From: Thermoplasmata archaeon
Lineage (GTDB): Archaea > Thermoplasmatota > Thermoplasmata > Lutacidiplasmatales > UBA184
Assembly (NCBI GenBank): GCA_021816865.1
Contig: JAKAWX010000005.1
Location: 62,001 to 126,000 of the forward strand
Reading direction: 5' to 3'
Length of the DNA: 64,000 nucleotides
Made by a program: the position numbers and the translations under genes. How positions within the stretch are numbered: position 1 is the first letter of the stretch; the number at the start of each line of letters is the position of its first letter. Under the pieces are notes generated by a model that ran no database searches, was not told the origin of the DNA, and was given only the letters and a program-made list of their open reading frames with translations. Below are positions 28,330 through 37,917 of this stretch, piece after piece.

Positions 28330-29307
28330 ATGAGCTCACCGCTCCCCCGCCTCCTGGTCGCCCTGTCGCCCCGTGACGAGGTCGATGCCGCGCTCTCGCA
28401 GCAGCTCCCCACCCTCCCGTGGTCGTACGCCTCTCGGTCGACCCCGGCCGACTGGCCCGACGTCGAAGCCCTGCTCGTCGGGTCCGTGGAACGGGAGCTC
28501 GGCGACTTCACCGCGGCGCGAACGCCAAAGCTCGCGTTCGTGCAGGGGGTGTACACCGGTCTCGACGGGTTCCCGTTCGAAAGGTTCCCCCCGCCGATAC
28601 GGGTGGCGGGCAACGTCGGCGCGTTCGCTCCGTTCGTCGCCGAGCATGCGGTCGCGCTCGCCCTCGCCGCGGCCCGCGCCATCGTTCCCGCGCAGGCGAA
28701 GGTCCGAGCGGGCGAGCTGCGGCCCCCGCCCGAGCAGCGTCTCCTGTTCCGGGGCACCGCGGTCGTCCTCGGGTTCGGAGAGATCGGCCGCGAGGTAGCG
28801 ATCCGGCTCGCAGGGTTCGGCATGCGCGTGGTGGGTCTGAACCGAACGGGTCGCATGGCGCCGAACTGCGAGGCGATGTACCCGGCGGACCGGCTGCGCG
28901 AAGCGCTTGCCGAGGCCGACCTCGTCGTCGACGTCCGCCCGCTCACCCGGGCGACGGCGGGCTCGATCGGGGCGGGGGAGCTCGGGGCGATGCGGGCCGA
29001 GGCGATCTACGTCAACGTGGGCCGCGCCGGCACCGTCGACCCCTCGGCGCTGTACCACCACCTCGTCGACCGCCCGGGGTTCCGGGCCGCGCTCGACGTC
29101 TGGTGGGAGGAGGACTACGCGGCCGGACGGTTCGCCCTCCGCTTTCCCTTCGCCGATCTTCCGAACTTCGTCGGCACGCCCCACTGCGCCGGGCTCGGCC
29201 CGGGCTCGAGCGCCTACGTCCTCCGCCGCGCGGTCGCGAACCTCGCCCGGTTCTTCCGGGGAGAGTCGCTGCTCCACGTCGCGGACCGCGGGGACTACCT
29301 CGCCTAG
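28330..29307 (+). CDS. D-isomer-specific 2-hydroxyacid dehydrogenase family protein
   Basis: AVVLGFGEIGREVAIRLAGFGMRVVGLNRTG (Rossmann), VDVRPLTRATAGSIGAGELGAMRAEAIYVNVGRAGTVD, FVGTPHCAG. Confidence 0.9.
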   Translation: MSSPLPRLLVALSPRDEVDAALSQQLPTLPWSYASRSTPADWPDVEALLVGSVERELGDFTAARTPKLAFVQGVYTGLDGFPFERFPPPIRVAGNVGAFAPFVAEHAVALALAAARAIVPAQAKVRAGELRPPPEQRLLFRGTAVVLGFGEIGREVAIRLAGFGMRVVGLNRTGRMAPNCEAMYPADRLREALAEADLVVDVRPLTRATAGSIGAGELGAMRAEAIYVNVGRAGTVDPSALYHHLVDRPGFRAALDVWWEEDYAAGRFALRFPFADLPNFVGTPHCAGLGPGSSAYVLRRAVANLARFFRGESLLHVADRGDYLA

Positions 29308-29332
29308 GCTCGGCGACCGCCGCGGCGGGCGC

Positions 29333-32029
29333 CTACCGGATCCGCTCGAGGGCGAACGATCCCACGACGAGCGCGCGCTGGGTCGCCCGACACTCGACCC
29401 AGTCGCGGGTCTCGACTTCGCCGAATCCCTTCACCGACAGGTAGAGCCGGTCCCGCTCCTGCCGGAAGACGATCGCTCCGTCCATCCGGCTGAGCAGCGT
29501 CTCGACCGCGGCCTCGGAGAGCGCGCCCCCCTCGAGGGAGTACATCGCGACCGCGGCCCTCGGCTTCAGGATCCCGACGACGTTCTGAAGGAACGAGAAG
29601 CTCGCGCGCTCGTCCCCGTGGGCCAGGACCGCGGAAAGCCCGAGGAACCCGACGCGGAACCGCGGTTTCCTCGACCCCTCGGTCGCGTTCGCGACCTTCA
29701 CGAGGCTCGATAGGATCCCCGGCCGGTCGTCCGAGCTCGCGACGACCGTATGCTGGCTGTCGGACTTCCCGCCGGAGCCCGAGGCATCGATCCAGCGGAC
29801 CATCCCCATCTGCTCGTATTCGCGGAACTGCGGGAGGACGACGCCGAGGCTTTCGGAGACCTCGCTCGGCGAGCGGGCGGCGGTGACGAGAACGATCGGC
29901 TCGCCGCGCTTCAACCCTTCGGCGACGAACGCGTAGAGCACGACCTCCTTCCCGACGAACGCATCGCCGAGGAGGACGATGTGGCCGTGCGGGGGGAGCC
30001 CCCCGAGCAGAAGGTCGTCGAGCCGCGGCGTGCCCGTCGGCAGCCGGTCGGCGAACCGTCGGCCCGCCGGGGCCGTGAGAGTGTCCGGAACGGGGGCCGC
30101 CTCGGAGCTCATGTCCCGGATCGCGCCGGGGGGTTCCGCGCGGGACGAAGCGATTCGGGGGCCCTCCGACCGACGTCCCGGGCGGGACGCGGCCGCCGCC
30201 ACGGTCGCGGTGCCGAGCGGGGCGCGCTCGATCGCCTGGCGGCGGAGGCTGACCTCGGCCTCCATCGCCCGCAGCGCCTCCTCGCGGCTCAGAAGGTCGT
30301 GCTCGCGGCGGTCCAGGCCCTCGGTCGTGGCCCTTTGCCGTCGCTCGCGTTCGGCGAGGGCCGCCTCGCGGTCGGCGAGCGACTTCATGCTCCGGTCGAC
30401 GTCCGCGCTCTTCTTTGCGGTCTCGCTTTGGTGCTCGCCCAACTGGCGCACGCGGGCCTCGTGCTCCCGGACGGCCGACTCGTACTGCGCGCGCCGTTCG
30501 TCCGCGACCTTGAGACGGTCGGAGAGGTCACCCTCCCTCTGCCGGAGCGCCGCCTCGCGACGGGCGAGGTCGGCCTCCTTCTGGCTCGCGACGGTGAGGG
30601 CGTCCTTCGCGACCTTGGCGCGATCCGCGACCTCCCGGGCCCGGCGGCCGAGAACGACGTTCTGCTCGTCGAGCGCGAGCTTGAACTGCTGAAGCTTGAC
30701 CTCCCGGGCGGCGAGCTCTTGGGCGGCCCCCGCGGGGGCCGCGGGCCCGGACGGCGCCGCGAGCTCCCGGGCGGAGACGTCCCCCTCTCGGCGGAGGAGC
30801 TCGGCGGTCTTCTCCTCCACCTGCTTGCGACGCTCCTCGAGCCGAGCCTCACCTTCCGTGAGCGCCGTCGTTCGGCGGTCGACGTCCTGCCCCCGCTGGG
30901 TGAGCTCGACGTCCCGCTGGGTCTGGAGGCCTTCCTGCTGGACGAGCCGCTCCTCGCGAGCCGAAAGCTGGGGGCCGAGGCGCTGGACCTCTAGTTCGCG
31001 GAGCTCGAGCGCCTTCGTCCGGTCGTCGAGGAGGGTCGAGCGTGCGTCCATCTCGGCGATCCGGCCGGCCCACGCCCGCTCCTTTTCGACGAGCGCGTCG
31101 GAGCGCGTCCGGTAGTCCTCCTCGAGCCCGTCGAGCTGCGACCGGGCCTCTGCGAGGGAGTCGCGCTGGCGCCGGATCGAGGTCTCCGTGTTCTCGACGT
31201 CGGCGGCGCGCTTGACGACCGCAGCCTCGCGGAAGTGGAGCGCTTCCTCGCGTTCCCGCAGCTCGTCCGCGAAGCGGAACATCCGGCTCTGGCCCGAGGT
31301 GATCAGTTCGCGCTCGTGCACGCGCGTCCCCGACGAGATGAGGTGAAGGAACGACCCCGAGGTCTGGGTGAAGATCGCCGAGAGGAAGAGGCTCACGACG
31401 AGCGCGTCCGACGTCGCCCGGGAGCTCGCCGGCGGCACGTAGACGATCAGGGCCGTCGCGACCGGAAGGAGGGCCGAAAGGGCGCTCGCGAGCTGCCGAC
31501 CGCTCCAGCCGGACCACGTGAGGACGAACCCGAGCAGCGCGACCGATATCGCCGCGAGCTCGACGGGGTAGAACCAGGGAAAGAGGGCGACGTGGGCGAG
31601 CGGGCCCATCCCCACGATGCGCAGCGCGTACAGCACGGCGAGCAGGACGTTGAGGGCGAGCGCGCCGACCGTGGTCGCGAAGTGCCCTTCCCACGGCCAG
31701 AGCTGGAACGCCTCCCACTTCGACGCGACACCTATCGCCGCGAGGCCGAGACCGGCGAGGAGCGGGAGGAGGAGGTAGAAGGTCCGCTCGACCGCGACCG
31801 TGTAGCGGTCGGAGGCGCCGAGGGTGGGGAGCTGCGGATAGAACAGGAGGATCAGGATCCCGTCGAGCGCGAGCGCCGCGGAGACGAAGACCGTGTAAGC
31901 GTGGGCCGCGCGCCCGATCCTCAGCTGAAGAAGAGCGTCGTTCTTCGCCAGCTCGAGGTCTTCCGGAGCAGGAACGGTCACCTTGCGGGTGGCCGGTGGC
32001 GGCTTGCGGGCCGCCGTCGGCTTAGGCAT
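29333..32029 (-). CDS. multidomain protein: N-terminal 6-TM region, ~350 aa coiled coil, C-terminal KaiC/RAD55-like RecA-fold domain
   Basis: 898 aa; hydrophobic TMs in first ~230 aa; Arg/Glu/Leu/Ala-rich heptad-like region (EREEALHFREAAVVKRAADVENTETS...); C-term LPTGTPRLDDLLLGGLPPHGHIVLLGDAFVGKEVVLYAFVAEGLKRGEPIVLVTAARSPSEV is KaiC-like. Confidence 0.85.
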   Translation of the reverse strand: MPKPTAARKPPPATRKVTVPAPEDLELAKNDALLQLRIGRAAHAYTVFVSAALALDGILILLFYPQLPTLGASDRYTVAVERTFYLLLPLLAGLGLAAIGVASKWEAFQLWPWEGHFATTVGALALNVLLAVLYALRIVGMGPLAHVALFPWFYPVELAAISVALLGFVLTWSGWSGRQLASALSALLPVATALIVYVPPASSRATSDALVVSLFLSAIFTQTSGSFLHLISSGTRVHERELITSGQSRMFRFADELREREEALHFREAAVVKRAADVENTETSIRRQRDSLAEARSQLDGLEEDYRTRSDALVEKERAWAGRIAEMDARSTLLDDRTKALELRELEVQRLGPQLSAREERLVQQEGLQTQRDVELTQRGQDVDRRTTALTEGEARLEERRKQVEEKTAELLRREGDVSARELAAPSGPAAPAGAAQELAAREVKLQQFKLALDEQNVVLGRRAREVADRAKVAKDALTVASQKEADLARREAALRQREGDLSDRLKVADERRAQYESAVREHEARVRQLGEHQSETAKKSADVDRSMKSLADREAALAERERRQRATTEGLDRREHDLLSREEALRAMEAEVSLRRQAIERAPLGTATVAAAASRPGRRSEGPRIASSRAEPPGAIRDMSSEAAPVPDTLTAPAGRRFADRLPTGTPRLDDLLLGGLPPHGHIVLLGDAFVGKEVVLYAFVAEGLKRGEPIVLVTAARSPSEVSESLGVVLPQFREYEQMGMVRWIDASGSGGKSDSQHTVVASSDDRPGILSSLVKVANATEGSRKPRFRVGFLGLSAVLAHGDERASFSFLQNVVGILKPRAAVAMYSLEGGALSEAAVETLLSRMDGAIVFRQERDRLYLSVKGFGEVETRDWVECRATQRALVVGSFALERIR

Positions 32030-32068
32030 TGTAGCTCCCGAAGGGATTCAATGGGGTCCGGGGGTTAC

Positions 32069-33019
32069 TTAATGTTGCGCACGCAAGCGGGTCCGGCGGA
32101 GCGCCACCAGGACGGCCGCGGCCCGATCCCAGCGCTCGGTTCGGCGTCCGACCTCCTCCTCGACCTCGAGGAGGTGCTCCCACGCCTTCGGGTCCCCGTG
32201 CGCCGCCGCGACGCGCTCCGCGTCGGTCCCGAGGACGGGAGCGACGGCCATCGTCTCGACCGCCGACCACCCCGCGGGCCCGAGCCAGCGGTCGAGATCG
32301 AAGGGGCCGGCGCGGAGGAACCCCCCTTCCTCCGCGCGACGTTTCGGCTCTCCGGCGAACCCTTCCCGCTCGATCCGGGGCACGAGCGCGCGCACCGGCG
32401 AGCGGAGGAGGCGACCCACGACGCGCGCCGGAAGGCGCCCGAGGTATCGCGAACGCTCGCCGGATCCGGGAACGACCTCGACGACGAGGGTCCCCTCGGG
32501 CGAGACCAGGGCGGCCGCAGATTCGAGCACGGTCGGGCCTAGGGACCCGGCGAAGCCGACGAGGTTTCCGAGGAGGACGACCTCCCCGAAACGGCCCGGC
32601 GGGAACGGCGCGGAGGCGAGGTCGCCCCGGACTCGATCCGGCCGGGTCAGGGCGGCGATCGAGTCCGCCCAGTGGGCCTCGAGGCGTTCGAGCATCATCG
32701 ACGAGACGTCGAAGGCCACTCGGCGCGAGCGGGGCCCCCCCAGCCGGCCCGTAAACCGGCCGGGCCCGCTCCCCGCGTCGAGGACCCAGGGAGCGTCGAC
32801 CGCGTGCCGGTCGAGGAAGCGTTCGCGCAGGACCCGGAAGAGGTCGCGCTGGGGCGTTCCCTCGTATCTCGTCCACTCGCGCTCGACCCGGTAGGCGTCG
32901 GCCGCGAGGAACCGCGCACGCGCGGTGGGGGCGGGCGACCCGACCGAGGGGACGCCCGGCGGGGACGCTCGGTCCGTCCGCCGGGTGGGGCCGTGGGGGG
33001 TCCTCCTCGACCGGTCCAC
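32069..33019 (-). CDS. SAM-dependent class I methyltransferase
   Basis: PWVLDAGSGPGRFTGRLG (motif I), RVAFDVSSMMLERLE, DLASAPFPPGRFGEVVLLGNLVGF, EGTLVVEVVPG; start taken as GTG 33019 (uncertain). Confidence 0.82.
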   Translation of the reverse strand: MDRSRRTPHGPTRRTDRASPPGVPSVGSPAPTARARFLAADAYRVEREWTRYEGTPQRDLFRVLRERFLDRHAVDAPWVLDAGSGPGRFTGRLGGPRSRRVAFDVSSMMLERLEAHWADSIAALTRPDRVRGDLASAPFPPGRFGEVVLLGNLVGFAGSLGPTVLESAAALVSPEGTLVVEVVPGSGERSRYLGRLPARVVGRLLRSPVRALVPRIEREGFAGEPKRRAEEGGFLRAGPFDLDRWLGPAGWSAVETMAVAPVLGTDAERVAAAHGDPKAWEHLLEVEEEVGRRTERWDRAAAVLVALRRTRLRAQH

Positions 33020-33115
33020 GCGCCGGGGAACGCCCGGCGCCCATAGCGTCCCCCACCTCCCGTCCGGCTCGCCCCCTTTATAGGGGACCCTCCTACGGTG
33101 CCTCGGAGAGCCTAG

Positions 33116-33259
33116 ATGCCGTACTACGAGTGTCCCAAATGCGGGGGCGGCTACGTCATCGACGTTCCGCCGAGCGCCCGGCCGACCTGCGACCGCGACG
33201 GAGCCCGCCTGAAGCGTGCGAGCGACGCCTCCTACGAGCGCAACGCCCGGCGGGACTGA
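33116..33259 (+). CDS. 47-aa zinc-ribbon-like small protein
   Basis: MPYYECPKCGGGYVIDVPPSARPTCDRDGARLKRASDASYERNARRD; TTTATA element ~38 bp upstream; absent from supplied ORF list (short). Confidence 0.65.
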   Translation: MPYYECPKCGGGYVIDVPPSARPTCDRDGARLKRASDASYERNARRD

Positions 33260-33280
33260 CGTCGGGCACGGACGCGAGCG

Positions 33281-33994
33281 ATGGCGGTGAACCCTGAGCG
33301 GTACGGACCCCTCGTCCACCGCCGGGTCCACCACGGGGCGCTGCTCTGGGTCGTCGGCGTGCTCCAGTTCGTGGCCGCGATGATCGTCGTCCAGCTCGCG
33401 TGGACCACGCCGTACAGCCTCGCCCAGAACTACATCAGTGACCTCGGCAACACCGCGTGCGGGGAGTTCGGCTCCCATTTCGTCTGCTCCCCCTGGCACC
33501 TCCTCTTCAACGTCTCGATCGTCGTGATGGGGCTTTTGCTCATCGCCGGAGCCCTCCTCCTTCCGACCGCGTTCCCGACGCGGTCCTCCCGCACCGTCGG
33601 GCTCGGGCTCCTCATCGTCGCCGGGATCGGCTCGATCGGCGTCGGCCTCTCTCCGGAAAACGTGAACCTGACCGTCCACTCGCTCTCCGCGCTCCTCGCG
33701 TTCGGCGGGGGGGCGCTCGCTCTCCTCGTCCTCGGCGTCGCGATGTTCCGCGACACCCGCTGGGACGGCTTCCGGTCGTACACCGTGATCTCGGGGCTCG
33801 TCTCGCTGGTAGCGCTCCTCCTCTTCGTCGCCCACGCGTACCGCTGGGGCGGGCTCTGGTCGACCTGGGGGCCCGGCGGGATCGAGCGGCTCGTCGCGGC
33901 TCCGCCGCTTCTCTGGGCGGTGGTCGCAGGGATCCACCTTCTGCGGATCCGATCCTTCGCACCGCGCCTCCTCCCGAAGCTCACGAACCCCTAG
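33281..33994 (+). CDS. DUF998-family membrane protein
   Basis: 237 aa, ~6 TM; LAQNYISDLGNTAC...FNVSIVVMGLLLIAGALLL typical of DUF998. Confidence 0.82.
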   Translation: MAVNPERYGPLVHRRVHHGALLWVVGVLQFVAAMIVVQLAWTTPYSLAQNYISDLGNTACGEFGSHFVCSPWHLLFNVSIVVMGLLLIAGALLLPTAFPTRSSRTVGLGLLIVAGIGSIGVGLSPENVNLTVHSLSALLAFGGGALALLVLGVAMFRDTRWDGFRSYTVISGLVSLVALLLFVAHAYRWGGLWSTWGPGGIERLVAAPPLLWAVVAGIHLLRIRSFAPRLLPKLTNP

Positions 33995-34051
33995 GCCCGT
34001 ACCGGCACGCCTTATCGGCTCGCCCGCCATCGTCTCGGGGTCGGTGGCTTC

Positions 34052-34207
34052 GTGACCGTCCTCCCCTCCCGCTCCGGACCCTCGCCGTGTCCGGAGTGTG
34101 GCGGACCGCTGAGCGAACCGATCAGCGGGGACGTCCACTGCTACGTGGAGTGTACGCACTGCGGGGCGCGCTTCGACCTCAAGGACCCGCGCATCGACGT
34201 CGGGTGA
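34052..34207 (+). CDS. 51-aa zinc-ribbon small protein
   Basis: VTVLPSRSGPSPCPECGGPLSEPISGDVHCYVECTHCGARFDLKDPRIDVG; CxxC x n CxxC, GTG start. Confidence 0.6.
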   Translation: MTVLPSRSGPSPCPECGGPLSEPISGDVHCYVECTHCGARFDLKDPRIDVG

Positions 34208-34267
34208 ACCCCCGGCGCACCGGGGGCCACGGGAGCTCCTGCGCGCCCCCTCCGCGTCGAGGCGGCC

Positions 34268-35245
34268 CTAGGGCGCCTCCCGCTCGGGAAGCGGAGCGCC
34301 GACCGCCACGCGGCTCACCCAGAGGCCCACCGCCTGGCGCTCGGCCGGCTCGAAGCCGACCCGTCGGAAGAGGCGGATCGCGCGAAGGTCGTGGCTGGTC
34401 GTGACCAGGTGGGGCTCTCCCGCTTCCCGTTCCCTCAGCGCTCGGACCGACTCGAGGGCGAGGTGGTACCCGAGGCCGATCCCCCGCAGCTCGGCGGCGA
34501 CCATCACGTCGCAGAGGACCGGAACGTCGAGGCGTGTGACCAGCGACGCCCCCCGGAGGACGCCCGAGACCTCGACCCCGAACGAAGCCCAGTCGAGCCA
34601 CTCGCCGCGGCGGTCCTCGAGGATCTCCTCGACCGCCTCGCGCGCATCCTGGGTCGGGTCGCGGTAGACGAGCCAGGGGGCAGGGGTGCCGGCAAGCTGG
34701 TCGTAGGCCGACCGCATCAGCTCGACCAGCGCGTCCCGGTCTCCGGAATCGAGCGGCCGCAGGTCGGGCCGGCCGACGAGCGTCTCGTCCGGTAGCGGGG
34801 TCTCGGCCGGAAGACGGAGGGCGAGACGCTCCACCGGGAAGTAGCCGCGGTCGGTGAAGACCTCCGGCGGAAGCCCCCCCGGATATCCGGGCACGAAGTC
34901 GACGACGCTCGCGATCGGTCCGTCGTGCTCGCTCCGAGCGTCCAGTTCGTCGAGCAGGGCGGCGAGCGCGAGGGGCGTCCGGTGGCCGCGCGCGAGGTAG
35001 AGCCGGACGCGTCGGCCGACGCCCGGTACGAAGTCCCACACGGCGAGCCCCCCGGGTTCGGAGCGGGCGACGACCCACAACGCCGCGCGGAGCTCCCCGC
35101 TCTCGAGACGGGAGGCCTCCCCCCGCGCGACCTCGGCGACCCAGCGGCCGGGCTCGGCGGCGAGGAGCGACTCGTACTCGGCGAGGATCGCGGCGCCCAC
35201 TCCTTCGCGGTCGGTCGGGCGGGCCGCGATCGGACGCAGCGGCAT
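34268..35245 (-). CDS. GNAT-family N-acetyltransferase
   Basis: C-terminal VMVAAELRGIGLGYHLALESVRALREREAGEPHLVTTSHDLRAIRLFRRVGFEPAER typical GNAT. Confidence 0.85.
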   Translation of the reverse strand: MPLRPIAARPTDREGVGAAILAEYESLLAAEPGRWVAEVARGEASRLESGELRAALWVVARSEPGGLAVWDFVPGVGRRVRLYLARGHRTPLALAALLDELDARSEHDGPIASVVDFVPGYPGGLPPEVFTDRGYFPVERLALRLPAETPLPDETLVGRPDLRPLDSGDRDALVELMRSAYDQLAGTPAPWLVYRDPTQDAREAVEEILEDRRGEWLDWASFGVEVSGVLRGASLVTRLDVPVLCDVMVAAELRGIGLGYHLALESVRALREREAGEPHLVTTSHDLRAIRLFRRVGFEPAERQAVGLWVSRVAVGAPLPEREAP

Positions 35246-35365
35246 CGGTCCCCGTACGCGGACGGACGGCTTGGCGTTTGTCGCACCGGCCGACGTTCGC
35301 CGGTCGGGGCCCGGCGGGGTTCCCCGGGTCCCGGCGGACCCGGGGCGTGGTGGTCGGAGGGCGAC

Positions 35366-37513
35366 CTACGTCGTCTCGCCGAAGCGCCGGATGTCCTCGG
35401 GGGCGGTCTTCTTCTTCACCGGTCCGGCCCCCTGGACCTGGACACGGATCTGCTCGACGACCTCGGGATTCGAGAGGGTGGTGATGTCTCCGTAGTCCAT
35501 CTCGTTCGAGATCGCGGCGAGCACGCGGCGCATGATCTTGCCCGACCGGGTCTTCGGCATGTCGGGCACGATGCGGACGGCCTTCGGACGCGCGATCTTC
35601 CCGATCGTCGTCTCGATCGCCTTGGTGACCTTCTCCGCGATCTCCGGTCCGGCCTTAACGCCGGGCTTCAGCGAGACGTAGACCTCGGGAACGCGACCGC
35701 GCTCGGCGTCCACGATCGGGACGACCGCCGCCTCCGCGATCTCGGGGACCGTCAGGCACGCCGACTCGAGCTCCTTCGTCCCGAGCCGGTGGCCCGCGAC
35801 GTTGATGACGTCGTCGACGCGCCCGAGGATGCGGATGTAGCCGTCGCCGGCCCAGACGGCCCCGTCGCCGGCGAAGTACGGCCAGTCGCGCCAGTCCTTC
35901 GAGTTCTTGTCCTTGTTGTACTTCGCGTAGTAGTTCTTGACGAACCGGTCCGGGTCGCCCCAGATCGTCTGGAGGATCCCGGGCCAGGGGTTGCGGATGC
36001 AGATGTTCCCCGCCTTCCCGGCCCCGGGCGGGATCTCCTTGCCGTGCTCGTCGTAGATGACCGGATAGATACCGAGCATGGGCGGTCCGGCGCTCCCCGG
36101 CTTCATCGGGTCGAGCGCGGGCTTCGTCGAGCACAGGAAGCCCCCGTTCTCCGTCTGCCACCAGGTGTCGGTAATGGCCGCCTCGCGCCGCCCGACGGTG
36201 TTGTAGTACCAGAGCCATGCCTCGGGCTCGATCGGCTCGCCGACCGTCGTCATGCACTTGAAGTGGTAGTGGTACTTCTTCGGCTCGTCGGGCCCGAGCT
36301 TGCGCAGCATCCGGATCGAGGTCGGCGACGTGTGGAAGATGTTCACACCCAGCCGCTCGGCGATCCGCCAGACCCGGCCCGCGTCGGGGTAGGTCGGGAC
36401 CCCCTCGTACATCACGCTGGTCGCCGCGAGGGCGAGCGGCCCGTAGACGATGTAGGAGTGGCCCGTGATCCAGCCGATGTCGGCCATGCACCAGTAGATG
36501 TCCGTCGGATGGATGTCCTGGATGAACTTCGACGTCGCGGTCACGTAGGCGAGGTAGCCGCCCGTCGAGTGCTGGCAGCCCTTCGGCTTGCCGGTCGACC
36601 CGCTCGTGTACATCAGGAAGAGCGGCGCCTCGGCCGGCATCGAGACCGGCGGGACCAGCGCGCCCCGGTGGTGCTTCAGCAGGTCGTCCACGAAGTGGTC
36701 GCGACCTTCGACCATCGGGGTCGGCGAAGAGTACTTGCCCGAGAACCGCTTCCAGACGAGGACCTTCTCGACCTTCGTCCCATCGCTCTCGGCCTTCTTC
36801 ACGGCGATGTCCGCGTTGACCTTGTGGTCGAGGAGCTTGCCCGAGCGGTAGTACCCGTCCATCGTGATCAGGACCCGGCTGCCGCTGTCGACGATGCGTG
36901 CCCCGCACGCCTCCCCGCTGAACCCGCCGAAGACGACCGAGTGGATCACGCCGAGGCGGGCGCACGCGAGCATCGTGACGGGAAGCTCGGGCACCATCGG
37001 CATGTGGATCGTGACCCGGTCGCCGGTCTTGAGCCCGCAGGAGTCGCGGAGCACCGCGGCCATCTCGTTGACGCGCACGTAGAGCTCCTGGTAGGTGATC
37101 GAGACGACCGGTTCGTCCTCCGCCTCGGAGACCCAGATGATCGCCGCCTTGTTGCCGTACTTCGCGAGATTGCGGTCGACGCAGTTGTAGCTGACGTTCA
37201 GCTTGCCCCCGACGAACCACTTCCAGAACGGGGGGTTGCTCGTGTCGAGGGTCGTCGTCCAGTACTTGTCCCACGTGAGCAGGTCGGCGTACGCCCGGAA
37301 GCACTCCGGAAAGTGCTTCTCTTGAAACGATTCGACGACCGCCGGGTCGGTCAAGTTCGCCTGACCGATGAACTTCGGGGTCGGATGGAAGAACGACTCT
37401 TCCTTCCAATGGACCGCGATCTCCGCTTCCGTGAGTCGATCCTCGTCGTCCTTCTCCGGCGTTCCGGTGTGGGCCTCCGCCATATCGATCTGGACACCCC
37501 GTGGTCGCGCCAC
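35366..37513 (-). CDS. acs: acetyl-CoA synthetase (AMP-forming)
   Basis: LFLMYTSGSTGKPKGCQHSTGGYL, YWCMADIGWITGHSYIVYGPL, DTWWQTENGGF, GRVDDVINVAGHRLGTKELESA, KTRSGKIMRRVL; likely start MAEAHTG at 37483, TATA-like ACCATATACC upstream. Confidence 0.97.
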   Translation of the reverse strand: MARPRGVQIDMAEAHTGTPEKDDEDRLTEAEIAVHWKEESFFHPTPKFIGQANLTDPAVVESFQEKHFPECFRAYADLLTWDKYWTTTLDTSNPPFWKWFVGGKLNVSYNCVDRNLAKYGNKAAIIWVSEAEDEPVVSITYQELYVRVNEMAAVLRDSCGLKTGDRVTIHMPMVPELPVTMLACARLGVIHSVVFGGFSGEACGARIVDSGSRVLITMDGYYRSGKLLDHKVNADIAVKKAESDGTKVEKVLVWKRFSGKYSSPTPMVEGRDHFVDDLLKHHRGALVPPVSMPAEAPLFLMYTSGSTGKPKGCQHSTGGYLAYVTATSKFIQDIHPTDIYWCMADIGWITGHSYIVYGPLALAATSVMYEGVPTYPDAGRVWRIAERLGVNIFHTSPTSIRMLRKLGPDEPKKYHYHFKCMTTVGEPIEPEAWLWYYNTVGRREAAITDTWWQTENGGFLCSTKPALDPMKPGSAGPPMLGIYPVIYDEHGKEIPPGAGKAGNICIRNPWPGILQTIWGDPDRFVKNYYAKYNKDKNSKDWRDWPYFAGDGAVWAGDGYIRILGRVDDVINVAGHRLGTKELESACLTVPEIAEAAVVPIVDAERGRVPEVYVSLKPGVKAGPEIAEKVTKAIETTIGKIARPKAVRIVPDMPKTRSGKIMRRVLAAISNEMDYGDITTLSNPEVVEQIRVQVQGAGPVKKKTAPEDIRRFGETT

Positions 37514-37706
37514 GTCCGCCTACCATATACCTGTTACGTTCTCGCACGCCACGCAGTAGCACCGCCTCGCCGCTCGCGGGGCGGAGGGGCTCCGAACGCG
37601 GGTCGCGGGGCCGTGCCTTGGCAGCCCCGACGCCCCCTTCCGCGGACCGCAGGGGGCGTCCTACTCCTTTTAGACCTCCCCCACGTTCCGTTCCCCTCGG
37701 AGCCTC

Positions 37707-37916
37707 ATGCCCGGGACGGGTCACACCTCCGAACGCCCCGAGAAGACGGTCCATCTGAGGATCGACCCCAATGACGAATCTACCACGCTCGAGGACGTCC
37801 TCACGCGCATCTCCGAACTCCAGCGCAAGCACCCCGACCGGGAGGTCTTCTTCGACGGGGACGAGTACGCCATCTGTTCCCGGCCGAAGCGCCTCCGCGC
37901 CTCGCCCGCTCACTGA
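37707..37916 (+). CDS. 69-aa hypothetical protein
   Basis: MPGTGHTSERPEKTVHLRIDPNDESTTLEDVLTRISELQRKHPDREVFFDGDEYAICSRPKRLRASPAH; immediately upstream of tpiA. Confidence 0.55.
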   Translation: MPGTGHTSERPEKTVHLRIDPNDESTTLEDVLTRISELQRKHPDREVFFDGDEYAICSRPKRLRASPAH

Positions 37917-37917
37917 C

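Noticed and set aside
30200-31300. Tandem DNA repeat array
   Set aside because: Apparent periodicity is the codon pattern of a heptad coiled coil, not conserved at nucleotide level.
34925-37774. 949-aa plus-strand ORF
   Set aside because: Antisense to GNAT and acetyl-CoA synthetase; Arg/Asp/Val-rich shadow frame.
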